From Unio delphinus (lineage: Eukaryota; Mollusca; Bivalvia; Unionida; Unionidae): a DNA stretch of 64,000 nt. Location of the stretch: assembly GCA_029339505.1 (NCBI GenBank), contig JAQISU010000058.1, positions 2,172,001 through 2,236,000 of the forward strand. The letters are read 5' to 3'. A program made the position numbers and the translations under genes. Shown piece after piece: positions 38,920 to 52,760 of this stretch (position 1 is the first letter of the stretch; each line of letters opens with the position of its first letter). The notes under the pieces were generated by a model. It did not search any database and was not told where the DNA came from. It saw only the letters and a list, made by a program, of their open reading frames with translations.

Positions 38920-40945
38920 TGTCTAAACGTCAGTTAAGCGAACCGTCAGCGTCATCGCTTGCTAAGAAAAAAGTGTAGATCAAATTTTAAAACGGAATGG
39001 CTCAATGAATTTGTGCATGCAGCACTACCAGATTCATCGTCAGAGCGGACTGTCAAGCTGTGTGATATTTTTAAATATCGTGAAATTGATGATGATGTCT
39101 GTGAAATGTGTTTCAAAGCTAATGCAGGTGGTGATTTCTCCACAGGGAAAAGGTGGGAGGCTTGGAAGCGGGATTATCGTAAACGACAATCAAGCAAAAA
39201 ATACTCACAGATGCTGTACAGAGACTTCGTTCGATACAGTCAGGAGGTCTACTGCGAATGCTTACAGAAAGTGTTGTTGATCGAGGCATGAGACAAGAGG
39301 CAGCACAAGGTAAAAGTGCTAAAGAAGACCATGTTAAAATTTTGATTGACAACGTCCTCTTGGCTATCAACATGAACACATTTATGAATGCGGTTCAATA
39401 TATACACAACCATATGGCTAAGTATACCCCAGTCCCTGATAGCTGGCGCAGTAAGAATTACGCTTTTGAATTTGTTGATTCTATCGATTCTGTAGTGAAG
39501 GATGCTATAATTAGAGAACTTCGCAATGCAAAGTTCCACACATTAACAGTAGATGAGAGCACTGACATATCACTGACAAAAATGTTGATCTTATACGCAA
39601 AGTTTCGGCCATATCCCGGTAATGTTTACAAGACAGTGTTTGTTGGAATTTTGTCTCTGTCGGCATGTGACAGTAAATCTGTGGAATCGGCAATAGCAGA
39701 GTTTTATCAAGAGAATTCATTGGACATGCAGAAAATGGTTATGTTTACCTCTGATGGTGCATCGGTTATGCTAGGCAAGAACAATGGAGTTGCAGCAATT
39801 CTTCGCCGACGTATTTCACATCTACTGGAACAACATTGCGTTGCTCATCATGAAGATTTAGGCATCGATGATGCTTGCAAACATATAAGTTTAATGGCAG
39901 ACATTGAAACATTCCTTAGGACAGTGTACACATTGTTCAGTAGGTCGACAGTACGGAAAGCCCAGTTTACCGAACTTGCTAAGGTGTTGGAATGTGATTC
40001 CGTAGCCTTTAGACCATCGAATGAAATCAGATGGCTTTCGCGGCACTTCGCTTAACGAGCATTGCTGAGAAACATACAAATGTTGACTGAATACTGTGAG
40101 GAGCAGGTGGGCCTGTATAATGATCCAGTTCATAAGTACTGTTTGAAGAAGCTAAGGGATCTGCAGTTTCGAACTGCACTGATTGTCTTTGATGAAGTTG
40201 TTGGTGAACTTGCTGAATTATGCAAGCTGCTACAAAGAAACAATCTTACGACCATCGAGGCATACCAGTTTGTAAAAGCAAGGATCGCTAAGCTCCGTAC
40301 CCAGTACCTTGGTGAAAATGTACACTGGTCCGAAGAGGTTGCTGAATTGCTTGCAAATGACGAGGATATAAACAGGAGTTCCATCCTAAAATTTGTTGAA
40401 TGTTTATGTTTGCACCTGGACTCTCGTTTCCCTGAAAGTGAGTTGATGCAATGGCGAATCTTTGAGATATCAGCGTTAATCGACACTTCAGATTTTAATT
40501 TTGGCCAAGAAGAAATTGCAGCACTGGTTTCTAGATATGCGGCATTCCTGGAAAACTATGATGACATTCTGCCGAAAGTTAAGGATCAGTATCGTAACTT
40601 AAGGTTTGTGCTTGCAGAAAAAATGAAATGTGGGTGATGCAGACTTTCGACGAGATGGTTCGATTTGTAATAAATGAAGAGCAATTCGGCGGCATTGCCA
40701 TTCTGTTGGATATTTGTGCTACATTTCTTGCATCAAGCGCCGATTGTGAAAGTGGATTCAGCCTAATGAATAATATAAAAATAAAATCTAGAAATAGGCT
40801 GGAAGAGTTACATTTAGACATGCTTATGAGGATTAAATCGTATCAGAATGATGAACATCAGATCAACCTTGACGATGTGTATAAAAGATGGATCTCGTTG
40901 AAAGACAGACGCCAGAGTACCTCCGGAAATGAGTCAAATGACTAG
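38920..40945 (+). pseudogene. hAT transposase, frame-broken
   Basis: Four consecutive pieces in different frames. The N-terminal piece has a DNA-binding-like WLNEFVHAAL...CEMC region. The catalytic part has LTVDESTDISLTKM and FTSDGASVMLGK with the expected Asp residues, then CVAHHEDL and RWLSRHF. The C-terminal dimerisation part is ATFLASSADCESGFSLMN with RNRLEELHLDMLM. Frame changes lie near 38972, 39285, 40055 and 40630. The spacing resembles ZMYM/C17orf113-related hAT transposases. Not functional as read. Confidence 0.85.
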
Positions 40946-41120
40946 TGGCCATTGGTAGTGGGTGTGTTGGAATTTAGTTGCTTGACCCAACGACGTTATA
41001 AATAATAGAAATAAATATAGCTTTGATTGAACTATTGTGACATTTCTGATTATAATTATTTAATTATAGTTCCTTTATTTATTTATATAAATTTTTTGCA
41101 CTTAAGTTCATTTATGTAAT

Positions 41121-41125
<5 letters not shown>

Positions 41126-41163
<38 letters not shown>
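41126..41163. repeat. (GT)n microsatellite within the hAT element
   Basis: About 19 GT units in the 3' part of the hAT element, followed by copies of GATTTTGCACAC and GTACAATTTTGCACACAA. Confidence 0.9.
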
Positions 41164-41165
<2 letters not shown>

Positions 41166-41269
41166 CTGTACAATTTTGCACACAAAAAATTGATGCTGTA
41201 AAACTTTGCACACAACTGTATGATTTTGCACACGAACCAGCAAACCTTAGAGGGAACATTGGATGTGTC

Positions 41270-41330
41270 CAAGATATCTGGCACGCGGAGTACTGTATTG
41301 GTGATTAGGGGTCATGTTTAGAAATGTTCC
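41270..41330 (-). pseudogene. LINE endonuclease remainder beyond the hAT insertion
   Basis: The minus strand reads TNTVLRVPDILDT, which continues into the SKHWHNIDYVIV part at 38520 once the hAT insertion is taken into account. Confidence 0.6.
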
Positions 41331-41339
41331 TATTTGGAA

Positions 41340-43054
41340 TAATCCATTGCTGTTGCATTGGCAAAAATCAATTTTGACACTTTCTGAATATCATTGATGC
41401 ATGTATTGCACAGCATTAAACAAATGGCATGTATAATGTTTGAGTGAATATTTTAACATGATATACCTACATTTTAGCTTGCAAAGTTAAACACTGAGGT
41501 TGATAAGAACATCGACGTAAAATATTGCTAGATAATTAAAATGTAAAATTCGCTCATTGTGTATTATCGAACTTCAATATTTGAAATTGATAAAAGGCTA
41601 ATCTTGAGGCCATAAACTGACGTGCATATATTTCATAGTGGATGCAATGATATATATTCACGATACAGGTCAAAATTTAAACTATTCTCGTCATGCGTTC
41701 AAAAGATCTCACATGCTACATTTAGCATTCTCGCTCTCGAAGACTCAAATTACGACGCTTATTTACAACGTTAATATTGCAGCGGGAAAATGGAAAACCG
41801 AATAAAGTCTCGACTCATGAAATTAACGCCACATTTATAATAGTCTACAAAGAGAGTATGGACCAAACCGAAATATGTGACACTTTCTGGGCTTTCATTC
41901 GAATATAGTATAATTAATTTAGCATATTGATTTTAGCTTTAATGAAAACGTGCTGGTACTTTTAGGTAATATTTGGCCGGTGTTAGGTTCTTATGCATCA
42001 TTATGGGGTTTGTTTTTGTGTACATCAGACATTATGCAGTAAAATTACAGTTTTCTTTAAGATATAATACAATCCACATTTTCTTCAGATAGAAAACAAT
42101 TGGACAAATATCCTAAAGGTAAGTTTGGTGATTCTTCACATTCTCTACAGACTGCATTTTCATTAATGAGGTAATAGATAATGCGACAAAACAAGCTTTT
42201 AATTAATGTCCATTTTCTTTCTAATTCCACTGAATTAAACCAGTATTGTAAAGTTTAAATTGCCAACAAAATTCATAAATATTCTTTGAGTTTTTCTCAA
42301 ACGTTCCAACCTAACGATAACAAAAAATCTGCACTTGAATGTTTGAGAATATTTGGTTTCGTGCCGTCTAAAACTGTACTGTGCATTCATCAATCTCGAC
42401 GGTCGTATGGGCCTTGGCTGTATTATTAGACAGAGATTAAAACTGAAAAACGAAACCGACACAAACTAGGAAATACCAACTCTAGGATTTAAAGATTTTA
42501 GTCATAAGCCATTTCCGTTAGTCCCATGATATGGCTTCAAGAGACATAACTTCTGTCATAGGTGGCTTGAAAAATACCTTTGGGAGTACTTAGTGACGTC
42601 AGAACTAAGCTTAGCCTCCCAAAGTCTGCTAATGTGGATAATTTGTAGCCGTGCTGAGAACACCTTTAAATTGAAAAAAAATTAGATTAAAAAAAGTAGA
42701 AGATAGGTGTGCAAGATTCAAACGTCAATGTCATTAAAGGATTTTAACATATTTAAATTGGTTTTCTACTCGTTCTACAGCTATCGCATTTTTCACTCGT
42801 AAACTTGATAAAATTGTGTGACAATATGTTCCAGAGTGGCTGCAAGTAAATTTTCAAAGAAAATTCAATCTACATTCAGTTTTAATAGCCTGGCTTTTCT
42901 AGTCGAAATATGTACATTTTATTATTTTCAGAGAAAATAACACCGTTATCCGGGCGCAGTACCATTGTCTTATTGAAGAAAACCCACAAATCTACAACCA
43001 TGATTAAATTTTCGGTTAGTGTGTCTTCCAAAGGGGTGATGGAATTCATTATTC

Positions 43055-43146
<92 letters not shown>

Positions 43147-43530
43147 TGCCATATAATCATCGTAATTCTTGTAATTTCTTAGTATTTGGAGCAGTCAGAA
43201 AGAATAAGAAGGAACGAATGAACGAATGAATAAACATATGCTGAAGAAAAGAGTCTAACAGGTCAATCACCAAATGACACTTTTACAAATTTACTATTTT
43301 CAAGTGCTTTGTTGACAGTGTTCTTGGAATTTACTGTTGGTGTAGTCATTGATAAGCAACAACACGCACGTCCTCTTTCGGTAGATCACCTGTTCATTCA
43401 ACTATCAGCATTATCTAATTTATTTGATAATAGTCATCGGTATTGACATTATCTAATCTATTTGATAATAGTCATCGGTATTGAGACATTATCTAATCTA
43501 TTTGATAATAGTCATCGGTATTGAGACATT
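41340..43530. other. Host spacer with an (ATT)n microsatellite
   Basis: No gene recognised. (ATT)n runs at 43048-43147. Three copies of a TTATCTAATnTATTTGATAATAGTCATCGGTATTG-type unit (about 43415-43525) precede the next minisatellite. Confidence 0.7.
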
Positions 43531-44390
43531 ATATGGAAGCATTGGAGTATGCTATTGTCCGTACATGCTGTATTGAGACATTCTATGGAAATATTGGAAT
43601 ATGCTATTGTCCGTACATGCTGTATTGAGACATTCTATGGAAATATTGGAGTATGCTATTGTCCGTACATGCTGTATTGAGACATTCTTTGGAAGCATTG
43701 GAATATGCTATTGTCCGTCCATACTGTATTGAGACATTCTATGGAAATATTGGAGTATGCTATTGTCCGTACATGCTGTATTGAGACATTCTATGGAAGC
43801 ATTGGAGTATGCTATTGTCCGTACATGCTGGTATTGAGACATTCTATGGAAGCATTGGAGTATGCTATTGTCCGTACATGCTGGTATTGAGACATTCTAT
43901 GGAAGCATTGGAATATGCTATTGTCCGTACATGCTGGTATTGAGACATTCTATGGAAGCATTGGAATATGCTATTTTCCGTACATGCTGTATTGAGACAT
44001 TCTATGGAAGCATTGGAGTATGCTATTGTCCGTACATGCTGGTATTGAGACATTCTATGGAAGCATTGGAATATGCTATTGTCCGTACATGCTGGTATTG
44101 AGACATTCTATGGAAGCATTGGAGTATGCTATTGTCCGTACATGCTGATATTGAGACATTCTATGGAAATATTGGAGTATGCTATTGTCCGTACATGCTG
44201 GTATTGAGACATTCTATGGAAGTATTGGAGTATGCTATTGTCCGTACATGCTGGTATTGAGACATTCTATGGAAGTATTGGAGTATGCTATTGTCCGTAC
44301 ATGCTGGTATTGAGACATTCTATGGAAGCATTGGAGTATGCTATTGTCCGTACATGCTGGTATTGAGACATGATTTTTGGAACCCTTTTC
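43530..44390. repeat. 53/54-bp minisatellite, about 16 copies
   Basis: The unit starts TTGAGACATTCTATGGAAGC and ends TGTCCGTACATGCTG(GTA). It creates false open frames on both strands; the copies decay after 44370. Confidence 0.95.
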
Positions 44391-47300
44391 AGTATGTTAT
44401 AATCCATACATGGTGGTATTAAGACATTCTATGGAAACGTTTGAGTATGCAATTGTCCGCATATAGAGATATTAGGACATTCTATGGAAACTTTTGTTCT
44501 GCTAGTTGAAAGCGAAAAAATATGTTACTGTTTCGTAAAACGATATATAATCCCCTCATTAATTGTTCTTCCATTTCAGGCTTCTTCATTGAGTTCGTAA
44601 TGAAAGCATATACTCTGCATCATATAGATTTATAACACATTGTAATTGAAATATGGGATAACTTCCTATTTCGGAAAGTTAAAATTATTCAGCCCCGACA
44701 GCAACCGATTATTATACGATTTTGAATTCTGCACATTTTTAAATGTTTTACTACGATTCCATTCTCTTGTTTAATAATTTTATCATGATTTAATAACTTT
44801 TTTTGTTTTTGCTGTAAACATCGCTGATTGCAACAAATTTTAAGACTGTTTAATTGATTACAGTCTATTTTAACAGCTGCAAGCTTGCACTGTGGTTTCA
44901 TTACAGCCGGATACCAGCAAATGTGTTACGTTGAACTTGATTCAATGAACTACATCAATTGATAACAGCGAAGATTAGCATGCACGGGTCTCCATGATCT
45001 ATTGAAATTATTTTCCATTTAAAAAACTTAAATTAATATTCCACCATTCATGATTCAAGTAATTTTTTCGGTCTTGTAATTGCCGAACATTGATGGTTCA
45101 GCCATGACAATAAAACGATTTCAGTGAGGAAAAAAGATTTACCAATGACTTTTATTATTTTGATCATTTACTTTTGCACCACGCTAATCAAACGGGAACA
45201 CACTGAAAAAAATGTTTGATTATAACCTTGAAACATCACTTGTATTTTCAACAGTCTAAAACCCACATGTGCTATGACTGATGCTCACAGCAAAACTCCA
45301 TAATGTGTTATGCTACCATTCCAGTCGCAATTAATTTTCACTCATTCACGAAATATTTAAATTTGTTAACAACGCATAGTATCTTGATGTTATTCCGTGT
45401 ATTCTTAAATGCATTCTTTGAACAATTCAGCTAAACTTCTACCATGTCATGAGGGAGTTAAAGAGAGACAACTTAATGCATTATACATCATGTTTCAATA
45501 AATTGCATTTGCTTCCCACAATGAACATGTGCTACTTTGTTATATCTGTACAAAAGACCATTTTAAACTTGTTGAAGACCTATCTTGTTTGTCATTGATA
45601 CATCGGCAAGAAGTTGGGTTCAATCAGCGTAGTTGTGGAGGACTGATTTCAATGCAGTGCGATTCAAATTCGATCTCGACCTGGGATGTATGATACTGTG
45701 GTTTCCAAATCAGATAGTTGGAGTTTCTATCGGTACCTCAAAACGCGTTTATGACCAAATTCTAAAACTTATAAATCAATTAAAAATACCGCATTAGCCG
45801 AAAACCTCGTTTGTCTCTGAACGTTTACATATCAAAGCAGCAAATTGCAAAATTGTATTCAAATACAGTGATGAATTCTGCCCATTAAGTCCAGCACAAA
45901 TGTCAGCGAGAGTGGAGTATGTCAAGTGCTGTAAATACATTTTTGACTCTCACGAGCTTGTGTCTTATTGTATTGAACTGCAGTTACACACGCATACAGT
46001 TAGGATATATGAAAGTTAGGTCCCATTGTTGTTTTTCAGCAAGAATAATATTTTGAACGTTTTCTGAATTTTAAAAATGTGGGCACAAAAGACGTCTTTG
46101 CAAGTTCGCCGCTTAGTTATTGAACAATTTAATAAGTTTGTATAAATAACTCGTCGCAGTCATCGATTCGTTAATAACCACAACAAATTCTTCGAGATAA
46201 GTTTGTTTTTCAGTGCGTATAACTTGTTACCGACATCAAAATTTTAATCGCTGCTAGGCCATGTTAAGTCAATTAAATGTCTCTGTCGTAATGGATGACT
46301 TTTGAATCTTCAGGAGTGGACGTGTGAGGGTAGGCTCTTCCCGAAAAGGTAAATACATGATCGAGTTTCAGCTTAAAGATAAACAAACGACCAAGCGCTT
46401 TACTTCGGATTAAATAAATGATAAGGCCCTCACTTGAGAGTAAATAAACGACCAGTACCTCACTTGAGAGTAAATAAAGGATAGAGCCACAAGTCCACTA
46501 AGTGACTGAGCTCTGACTTCAGACTAATTAAATGATCGAACCACAAATTATTTCGCCATCTACACTTTTATTATGAATACTAATAACTTAATTCATTCAT
46601 TTTTATTGTGGAGTTGAATCAAATACTCGCCGTTTGAATATGTTTAGATTAAACCAGGTTTATCATTCAACATTTTTCGATTTTCCAAAAATTAGGTGTA
46701 TTTAAGAAATAAACTTTTTAATATAAAACTGGCACGCCAGACTGCTGAGTTTCAAAGAACAAATGATCGTCTTTTAACTTAGACGGCATGGTAAATGTAG
46801 ATGGTATTTAAACTCTTCATTCTAATACAGGCTTGCAATTTATTGGAGGGTCAGTTTTAAATGGATTGGTCGTGGGTCCGGTTTCCGTAGTCGTTTACAG
46901 TTGTAACCATGCATATATCATGAGCACGATATCCTCATAATCGACAACTGTTCGTGGCTGAAATACCGTCAATTGGCCGTAGAATCCAGTTCATTCATCC
47001 GTCCATCCATCTATCCATTTCATTCGCTCTCATTCAAAGTGTATATATTGCATAGCGTTACGGGATATTTAATTTAACCCGCACAGTCAACCTTCAGGCA
47101 CATGCAGGTTAGTCAATTACCTGTGAAAGAAGTGCGGTATATATTGCTTTGATCCTAGCACTGGGATTTTTCCAAACATCAATCAGATAACTTTGCGGTA
47201 ATTTACTGTGTATTGCGTTGTGTTAGAGCAGGAAGCTATTTGTTCCGTTACATCACCTTCGATCTCGCGCGGATTGTTCACGTTAATCTTATAACCAATC

Positions 47301-48780
47301 TGTTAATAGCTATACAGGCTACAACATTTTTATTGACTAATACAAAACATATTTCGGTCTCGTGCACGTTAAATTCTCGTGAAAGCCATGAAGTTTGAAT
47401 AGAGAGCTTCGAGGTAAATAATCCAAAATGTTCACTAAAACTGTATTAAAAATATTGAAAGGCTAGTTGCATTAATCCTTCTACTATAAGGACATCACGA
47501 CAATTTGGACACAATCTATTGTTTTTTCATCTATAGTTACAAAAGGTGTAGGGTAAGCATTTTGCACATTATTCTACACGAGTTTGTATTTGAACAAATA
47601 CATTAATATTACTTTACATGAACACTCGTAGGATTGTTTCTCTTTCAAAGGTATTCGTTTGAACATGAGCATTGTCTACTCGTTTTGTCTGTTAGTTCAT
47701 TTTCCACATCAAACTCCAATGAGTCACATAACAGACAAAACACATTTGGATCAATCTATCTGGATACATTTGCAAGTAAATGAAATGATATACGCTCTGT
47801 GAGCTCCTAAACATAAACGATTTCTATTTCCGTCTTTTGGAGTGTTTAGACAAGACGATACAACTCCTCTGAAAAGTGTTGTCTAACTCTTAATGGAACA
47901 AAATCCTTTATGAATATTATGATGCACTATGATACTATGAAGCACAACTGAAATTCTTGTTTTGATTTGGTAAATGAACATTTGTAGATTGCATGTGATG
48001 TGTTCCGCTTCTCTCCTGTTACACTGATCATAAACTTTGGAGCCTAAATCTAGACAGGATGTTTCAATGCCGTCGGTATCAAAGGCCATCGCAGATTCAA
48101 CAATGGGTAGCTGCAGAAATCTCACGAATTTCATCGCCAGGCATAATTATGCACCGAAGCTTCCAATCTCTGTCCGTATATATTCATGGTTTTCACTCAT
48201 GCACATACATGGGTGCGGCAGCAGGGGTAAAAGTCATGTGGTATAGAACAGATGACTGATCAGAACCCAATCCGTCAAACCCTAACTTAACTTCTATTCG
48301 ACACAATTGGCTAAGCATGCATGGAAAACGGAAAGAAGGCATGCTATCAGCGAAAACAGTAGGTTCTTTTTGCATACACTGTTGACTTTACATCATCCGT
48401 GGCGGACAAAGCATTAATCTCAAAAGATACTTTTATTTTGAGTAAAACTATACAAGTATAAAACTGTTGATCACGCCATAATAGTGTATTGAAATGGCAA
48501 GTCGTATAGAAAAGACCGTGTGTTCGTATTTACAGGAAAATGGAGTACTGAGAACAAATATTCAGGCCCCAAATAATTTAGAACAAGTAAGTTTGATATA
48601 AGATGTTAAAAGTCATAATGTCTGACCATATTAGAGAGGTTTCAGTTCTCTGAAGTGTAATACACTTTAGGCATCTCAAAAAAGGTGTATTCAACGGAGA
48701 ACAATCTCCTGAAGAAAATATTCTACAAAAATGTTTCATTATTAGTGCTGAAACGTTATCATAGCATGGGACGGGTCGAG
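44391..48780. other. Host spacer without recognised genes
   Basis: AT-rich single-copy-looking sequence. Short frames at 47213, 47883 and 48037-48375 overlap on both strands and show no motif. A few GAGTAAATAAA(C/G)GA(C/T) repeats occur at 46390-46510. Confidence 0.6.
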
Positions 48781-48782
48781 AC

Positions 48783-48783
<1 letters not shown>

Positions 48784-48859
<76 letters not shown>

Positions 48860-48866
48860 CATTATC

Positions 48867-48897
<31 letters not shown>

Positions 48898-48978
48898 ATT
48901 GGTTCGATTTTGACTCGCTATGTTTAGTTGTTCTCAAAATGGCTAGTTTTGAAAAAAAATCAAGGCACAGTGTAATAC

Positions 48979-49041
<63 letters not shown>
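48784..49041. repeat. Microsatellites (ATC/ATT/AGT)n and (GT)n
   Basis: Trinucleotide runs at 48784-48896 and a GT run at 48981-49041, with ordinary sequence between. Confidence 0.95.
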
Positions 49042-49042
<1 letters not shown>

Positions 49043-52000
49043 AAACTGAATCCTCCAACACACGGTCTAAATCTGCCACTTGTTATTTTGACCCAAGTGG
49101 AGTGCATGGGATCGATTTATGGAGTCGTCACGTCGTCTGCTGCATTAGTTCATTTTCGTATTGGCAGAGGTATTGAGACAATAAAAGTAAAATAAAGTTA
49201 ATGATATTTCAAAGGTATAGTTTATATAATCTAATTATGACGTTATTTTGTTTAAAAACATAGCTTCAAGCTCATTTACTTTTCACTTACATCGTCTTTT
49301 ATTGCAATGGAGCCGGCGTGCATTTGAATTACTTAAATAGTTCCAGACACGGCAGACCATATCATTTAACGACATTATAGACATGCATAAAGATATACAA
49401 CAATTTTTATTTTGAAATAATGTACAAGTAAATTTGCTCTTATTAAATAATCAGCCTGACGCGTTGTTTAAAAGGAAACAAGTTAGAAAGTAATAACAAT
49501 GTTCTACTTTAATTACATTTTATGTGAGTGCAGAACTAATTTGAACAGCTCCATTATTGACTTCAGGATGGAAATGTTACCAGTTCGAACAATGCTAAAT
49601 TTAACATATCTTTCTTACTGTCAAAAGGACTGGTTGTTCCTATTTGCCGTTACAATGAATTCACCACAACCCTTACTCTGGCTATATTCGCGTGGAAATG
49701 TTATGGCTTTATGCAGTATTTACTTACATTCTCTTTAATTTTATAAAATCTTTGCGCATCATAGTTTGAATTCACTTTGATTATCGAGTACCATTTGGTT
49801 CCTTGATTTCTTGAAATAAGAAATAATGGTCTTGTGATTACCTGATGAAAATTGAAGATATGGTTTCTACGTTAACGTGTTGCTTCTTCCTTCAATGTAT
49901 GTTTGAAGATCTGATATTTCGATGGGTAAAATGATGATAATATTGTATGTGCAAGTGGATAATAATCTTATAACAATTATATATATATATATAATTGAAA
50001 TGGCTTTCTTAAATTTATAAACTATTTAGAGTCAGCGGTTCGCTTTGTTACATGTAATAGAGAACATGATAAAGAGATAGCGTAACTATTTGTGAAATAC
50101 AGCTGCTCTAAATGAACCCTTTTAGACGTTGATGTGACAGTGAAAATGGACTTTGGAGCCAGAGCAGATCCAGCAATCAGTGGAAATCAAGAATGTTATC
50201 ACGGGTCATAATCAAGTATGCGGGTGTATAGAGCTGTTGTCGAATCGAGTTCGCTGTAACTTCGAGCGATCAAAGAAATATCTTATGTGAATCCTTGCTA
50301 TGATGCAAGATTGGTGGTTATGTTGCCATATGTTGGATATTTATTTTAAACTGTGCTTGATGTGTCAATAAAGTAACCGAGCAAGAGTCTGTATCCATCC
50401 GACTCTGATGTATTAATTTCTCTCAACAACAACACGTCCATCTGAGTTCGTCCATATTGTCCAAAGGGACATAGTGTTAGCAGATAAAAGCCTTCATCTT
50501 AATTAACCACATTAACAGCGACACCAGGGTTAAGTGTTTCAAATGTATTCAGTGTGAATTTGGTAAGCTGCAAGAAATTGGACATTACCAAAAATGAATT
50601 TACCCAATTGTTGCGGTATTTTCGAGGCATGTCATTATCGTCGCTATCCGGATATAACACTGACAAACTATATTTTCAAAACATATGTTGTCAAAGTTCT
50701 TTACGTGTAACACTGATCGTTGCGGGCTCAATTCGTCGTTCGTATGTAACTGGGTCCACGAAACGACGGTTGATATAGCGTGATATGTACCTCGACTTGG
50801 GCACAAGATCCTACGTGATCTTTCATTGTATTTTTCTAAGATCTCTGTAATCTTCTCATTGCCTTTGTGAGTTTCGTTATTGATGGCCTATGTGTCGCTA
50901 AGCCTAAGGTTCAGGATTGCGCGACCACCGCTGTTAATCCACGGTGTCAACATTTTAAATCCATCTTTGTCACGGCAACCAGATTCACGTTAAGGACAAC
51001 AGCGCTTTACCTCCTGAGTAGCTAAAGTTTTGTAACACCGATATGATTGTTGGAATCATATTTGGTAACAGTGGTCATGAGTCGTTGCCTGGATTGTATG
51101 TGAGTGGGAAAATTTCCACGAGACTTTCCAGCTCACCACTAAGTGAATGACATTTTAATTCAGGTGATTGCTGTGCTTGGTCATGAACATCCTCAATACG
51201 AGGAATGTTTTGTTCAAACGCATCTACTACATCATGTATGTCAGCTTGCACTTCTCGGTATATCTGTTTACGCTCACGTGCAAAAAGTTTTATATCTTGC
51301 AATATTGTTGTGTTATTTAAATATTTACAACCGGTGGTGGATTTGTGACCGGGGCTGGATTCGGTGTAGAAATGGCTGTCAATAATTTAAATATTTCAGC
51401 CTTTCGCATAGGACATGGCATTTCTATTCTATGCTGTTGTGCGATTTAGTCAATCTGAAGCACGATAAACATGCTTACATTCTGTAATTGTTTTAGATTT
51501 TGTATTTTACCTGAATCAGTTGCATTGATCCAAGCTATTAAGTGATTTAGTTCTGTATTTGTGCTATTACAAATGAGTAGATGACATGTTTCTGTAATAT
51601 AAGGTTGCATTACATGTGTCCGTGTTTTATATGCCTGGTAATGTTTAAGAAGAGATCAACTTGACCGACAGAGTTGATTTCCTGATTTGATTCCACTGCC
51701 ACATTAAATACATGGTCCAGCGCCTGAAACAGTTTGCCACACTAGCATACGTGTTTGAAGGTATTTATAGTGTCATTTTCTGCCTTAGAGTTTATATTTT
51801 CCAAAACATACTTTTGCATTTGTAGGACGTCTTGACCAAAAGAGCTAGAACATTCGCTATATTCATCAAACCTAAAGACGCTTCATACGAAATGGGCGAT
51901 TTAGTCAGATAATCTACCTTTTATTGCAACATATTATATGTACGGTAAACAGCTGACATTACCGTAAAGAAAACTGCTAATTCACTGTGTCACAAACTTT

Positions 52001-52600
52001 AGGTAGCCAACGTATGTGAGCATAAGATACAAAGAAAGGAGTGAACAGCGGAAACATTTCATCTCGTGGGTGAAAAACTAGTATTTTCGTGACTTCGCCA
52101 ATCGTGAAATACTGAGTTTTTCATCCACTCGATGAATTATATCCGTTATTCACTCGTTTCAAGCAAATATAACCTATGTATTTCTAACGTCACTACCATA
52201 TTAATCAATTTGTCAATGTGTTATTTAGCTGAAAAACGTATAACATCTTTTAACTTCTTTGATAAATCGATATGATACACTCAAGCGATACAGCGATCAG
52301 TGTTTCCGTCACATACTTTATATCCCATTCGTTTTGTAGTTTAATACCAATTTTAGAGACCACAAATAGTCCCTTCGAAATATTATTAGCGTCAATCTGA
52401 TTATGTCATTATATACTACAATCATTCTTTAATATTTTCTCTGTTACATATTTCTTTGCCAGTTAAATAGTTTCGTACAGAGACAATTATCAGCCAGTAC
52501 AAATTCCATGCTATAGACGATACCTCACTGTGTACAGAAAAATAAATGTAACCTATGTGACCTACTCTAACAATCAACTTAGCTTTAACAATTTTTCAGT
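49042..52600. other. Host spacer, no supported gene
   Basis: A minus-strand frame at 51075-51302 (RERKQIYREVQADIHDVVDA and so on) reads somewhat like protein and continues upstream as a Pro-rich stretch, but I cannot tie it to a family. Otherwise nothing is seen. Confidence 0.5.
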
Positions 52601-52760
52601 CACATTATCCTGGCACCAGGCAGACCAGTTCTAACATGAAACCTCTTAACGCCGAGTGCCAGGCGAGGCAGATATTAGAACCATTTTTTTAAGCTTTTAG
52701 TATGACTCTGCAATGGATCGAACCTGCGACCTCCCGCATCCAATATTCTGATCTAGGAAG
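52601..52760 (+). repeat. SINE-like repeat, copy 2
   Basis: Collinear with 13150-13310: ATCCTGGCACCAGGCAGACC, AGGCGAGGCAG, AGTATGACTC and a box-B-like GGATCGAACC. Part of the same interspersed family. Confidence 0.6.

Larger units (their letters stand above)
38529..41261 (+). mobile_element. hAT-family DNA transposon, 2.7 kb
   Basis: Ends CAATGTTCCCTTTAAGCTC and the inverted counterpart ...CTTAGAGGGAACATTG form hAT-type terminal repeats. The 8-bp flanks GTTGTGTC (38521-38528) and GATGTGTC (41262-41269) match in seven of eight bases, the length expected for hAT target duplications. The insertion interrupts the LINE endonuclease region. Confidence 0.88.

Noticed and set aside
42882..43182. Poly-Ile and poly-Asn frames
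   Set aside because: Translations of the ATT microsatellite on both strands.
43705..44101. Repeated-motif protein frames (CYCPYM pattern)
   Set aside because: They arise only from the 53-bp minisatellite, and both strands are open.
43530..44390. Possible CRISPR array
   Set aside because: Units are contiguous and nearly identical along their whole length, with no unique spacers; an ordinary minisatellite in an animal genome.
51075..51302. Minus-strand frame with protein-like composition
   Set aside because: No motif, no splice or promoter context and no second copy in the window; kept as unassigned.
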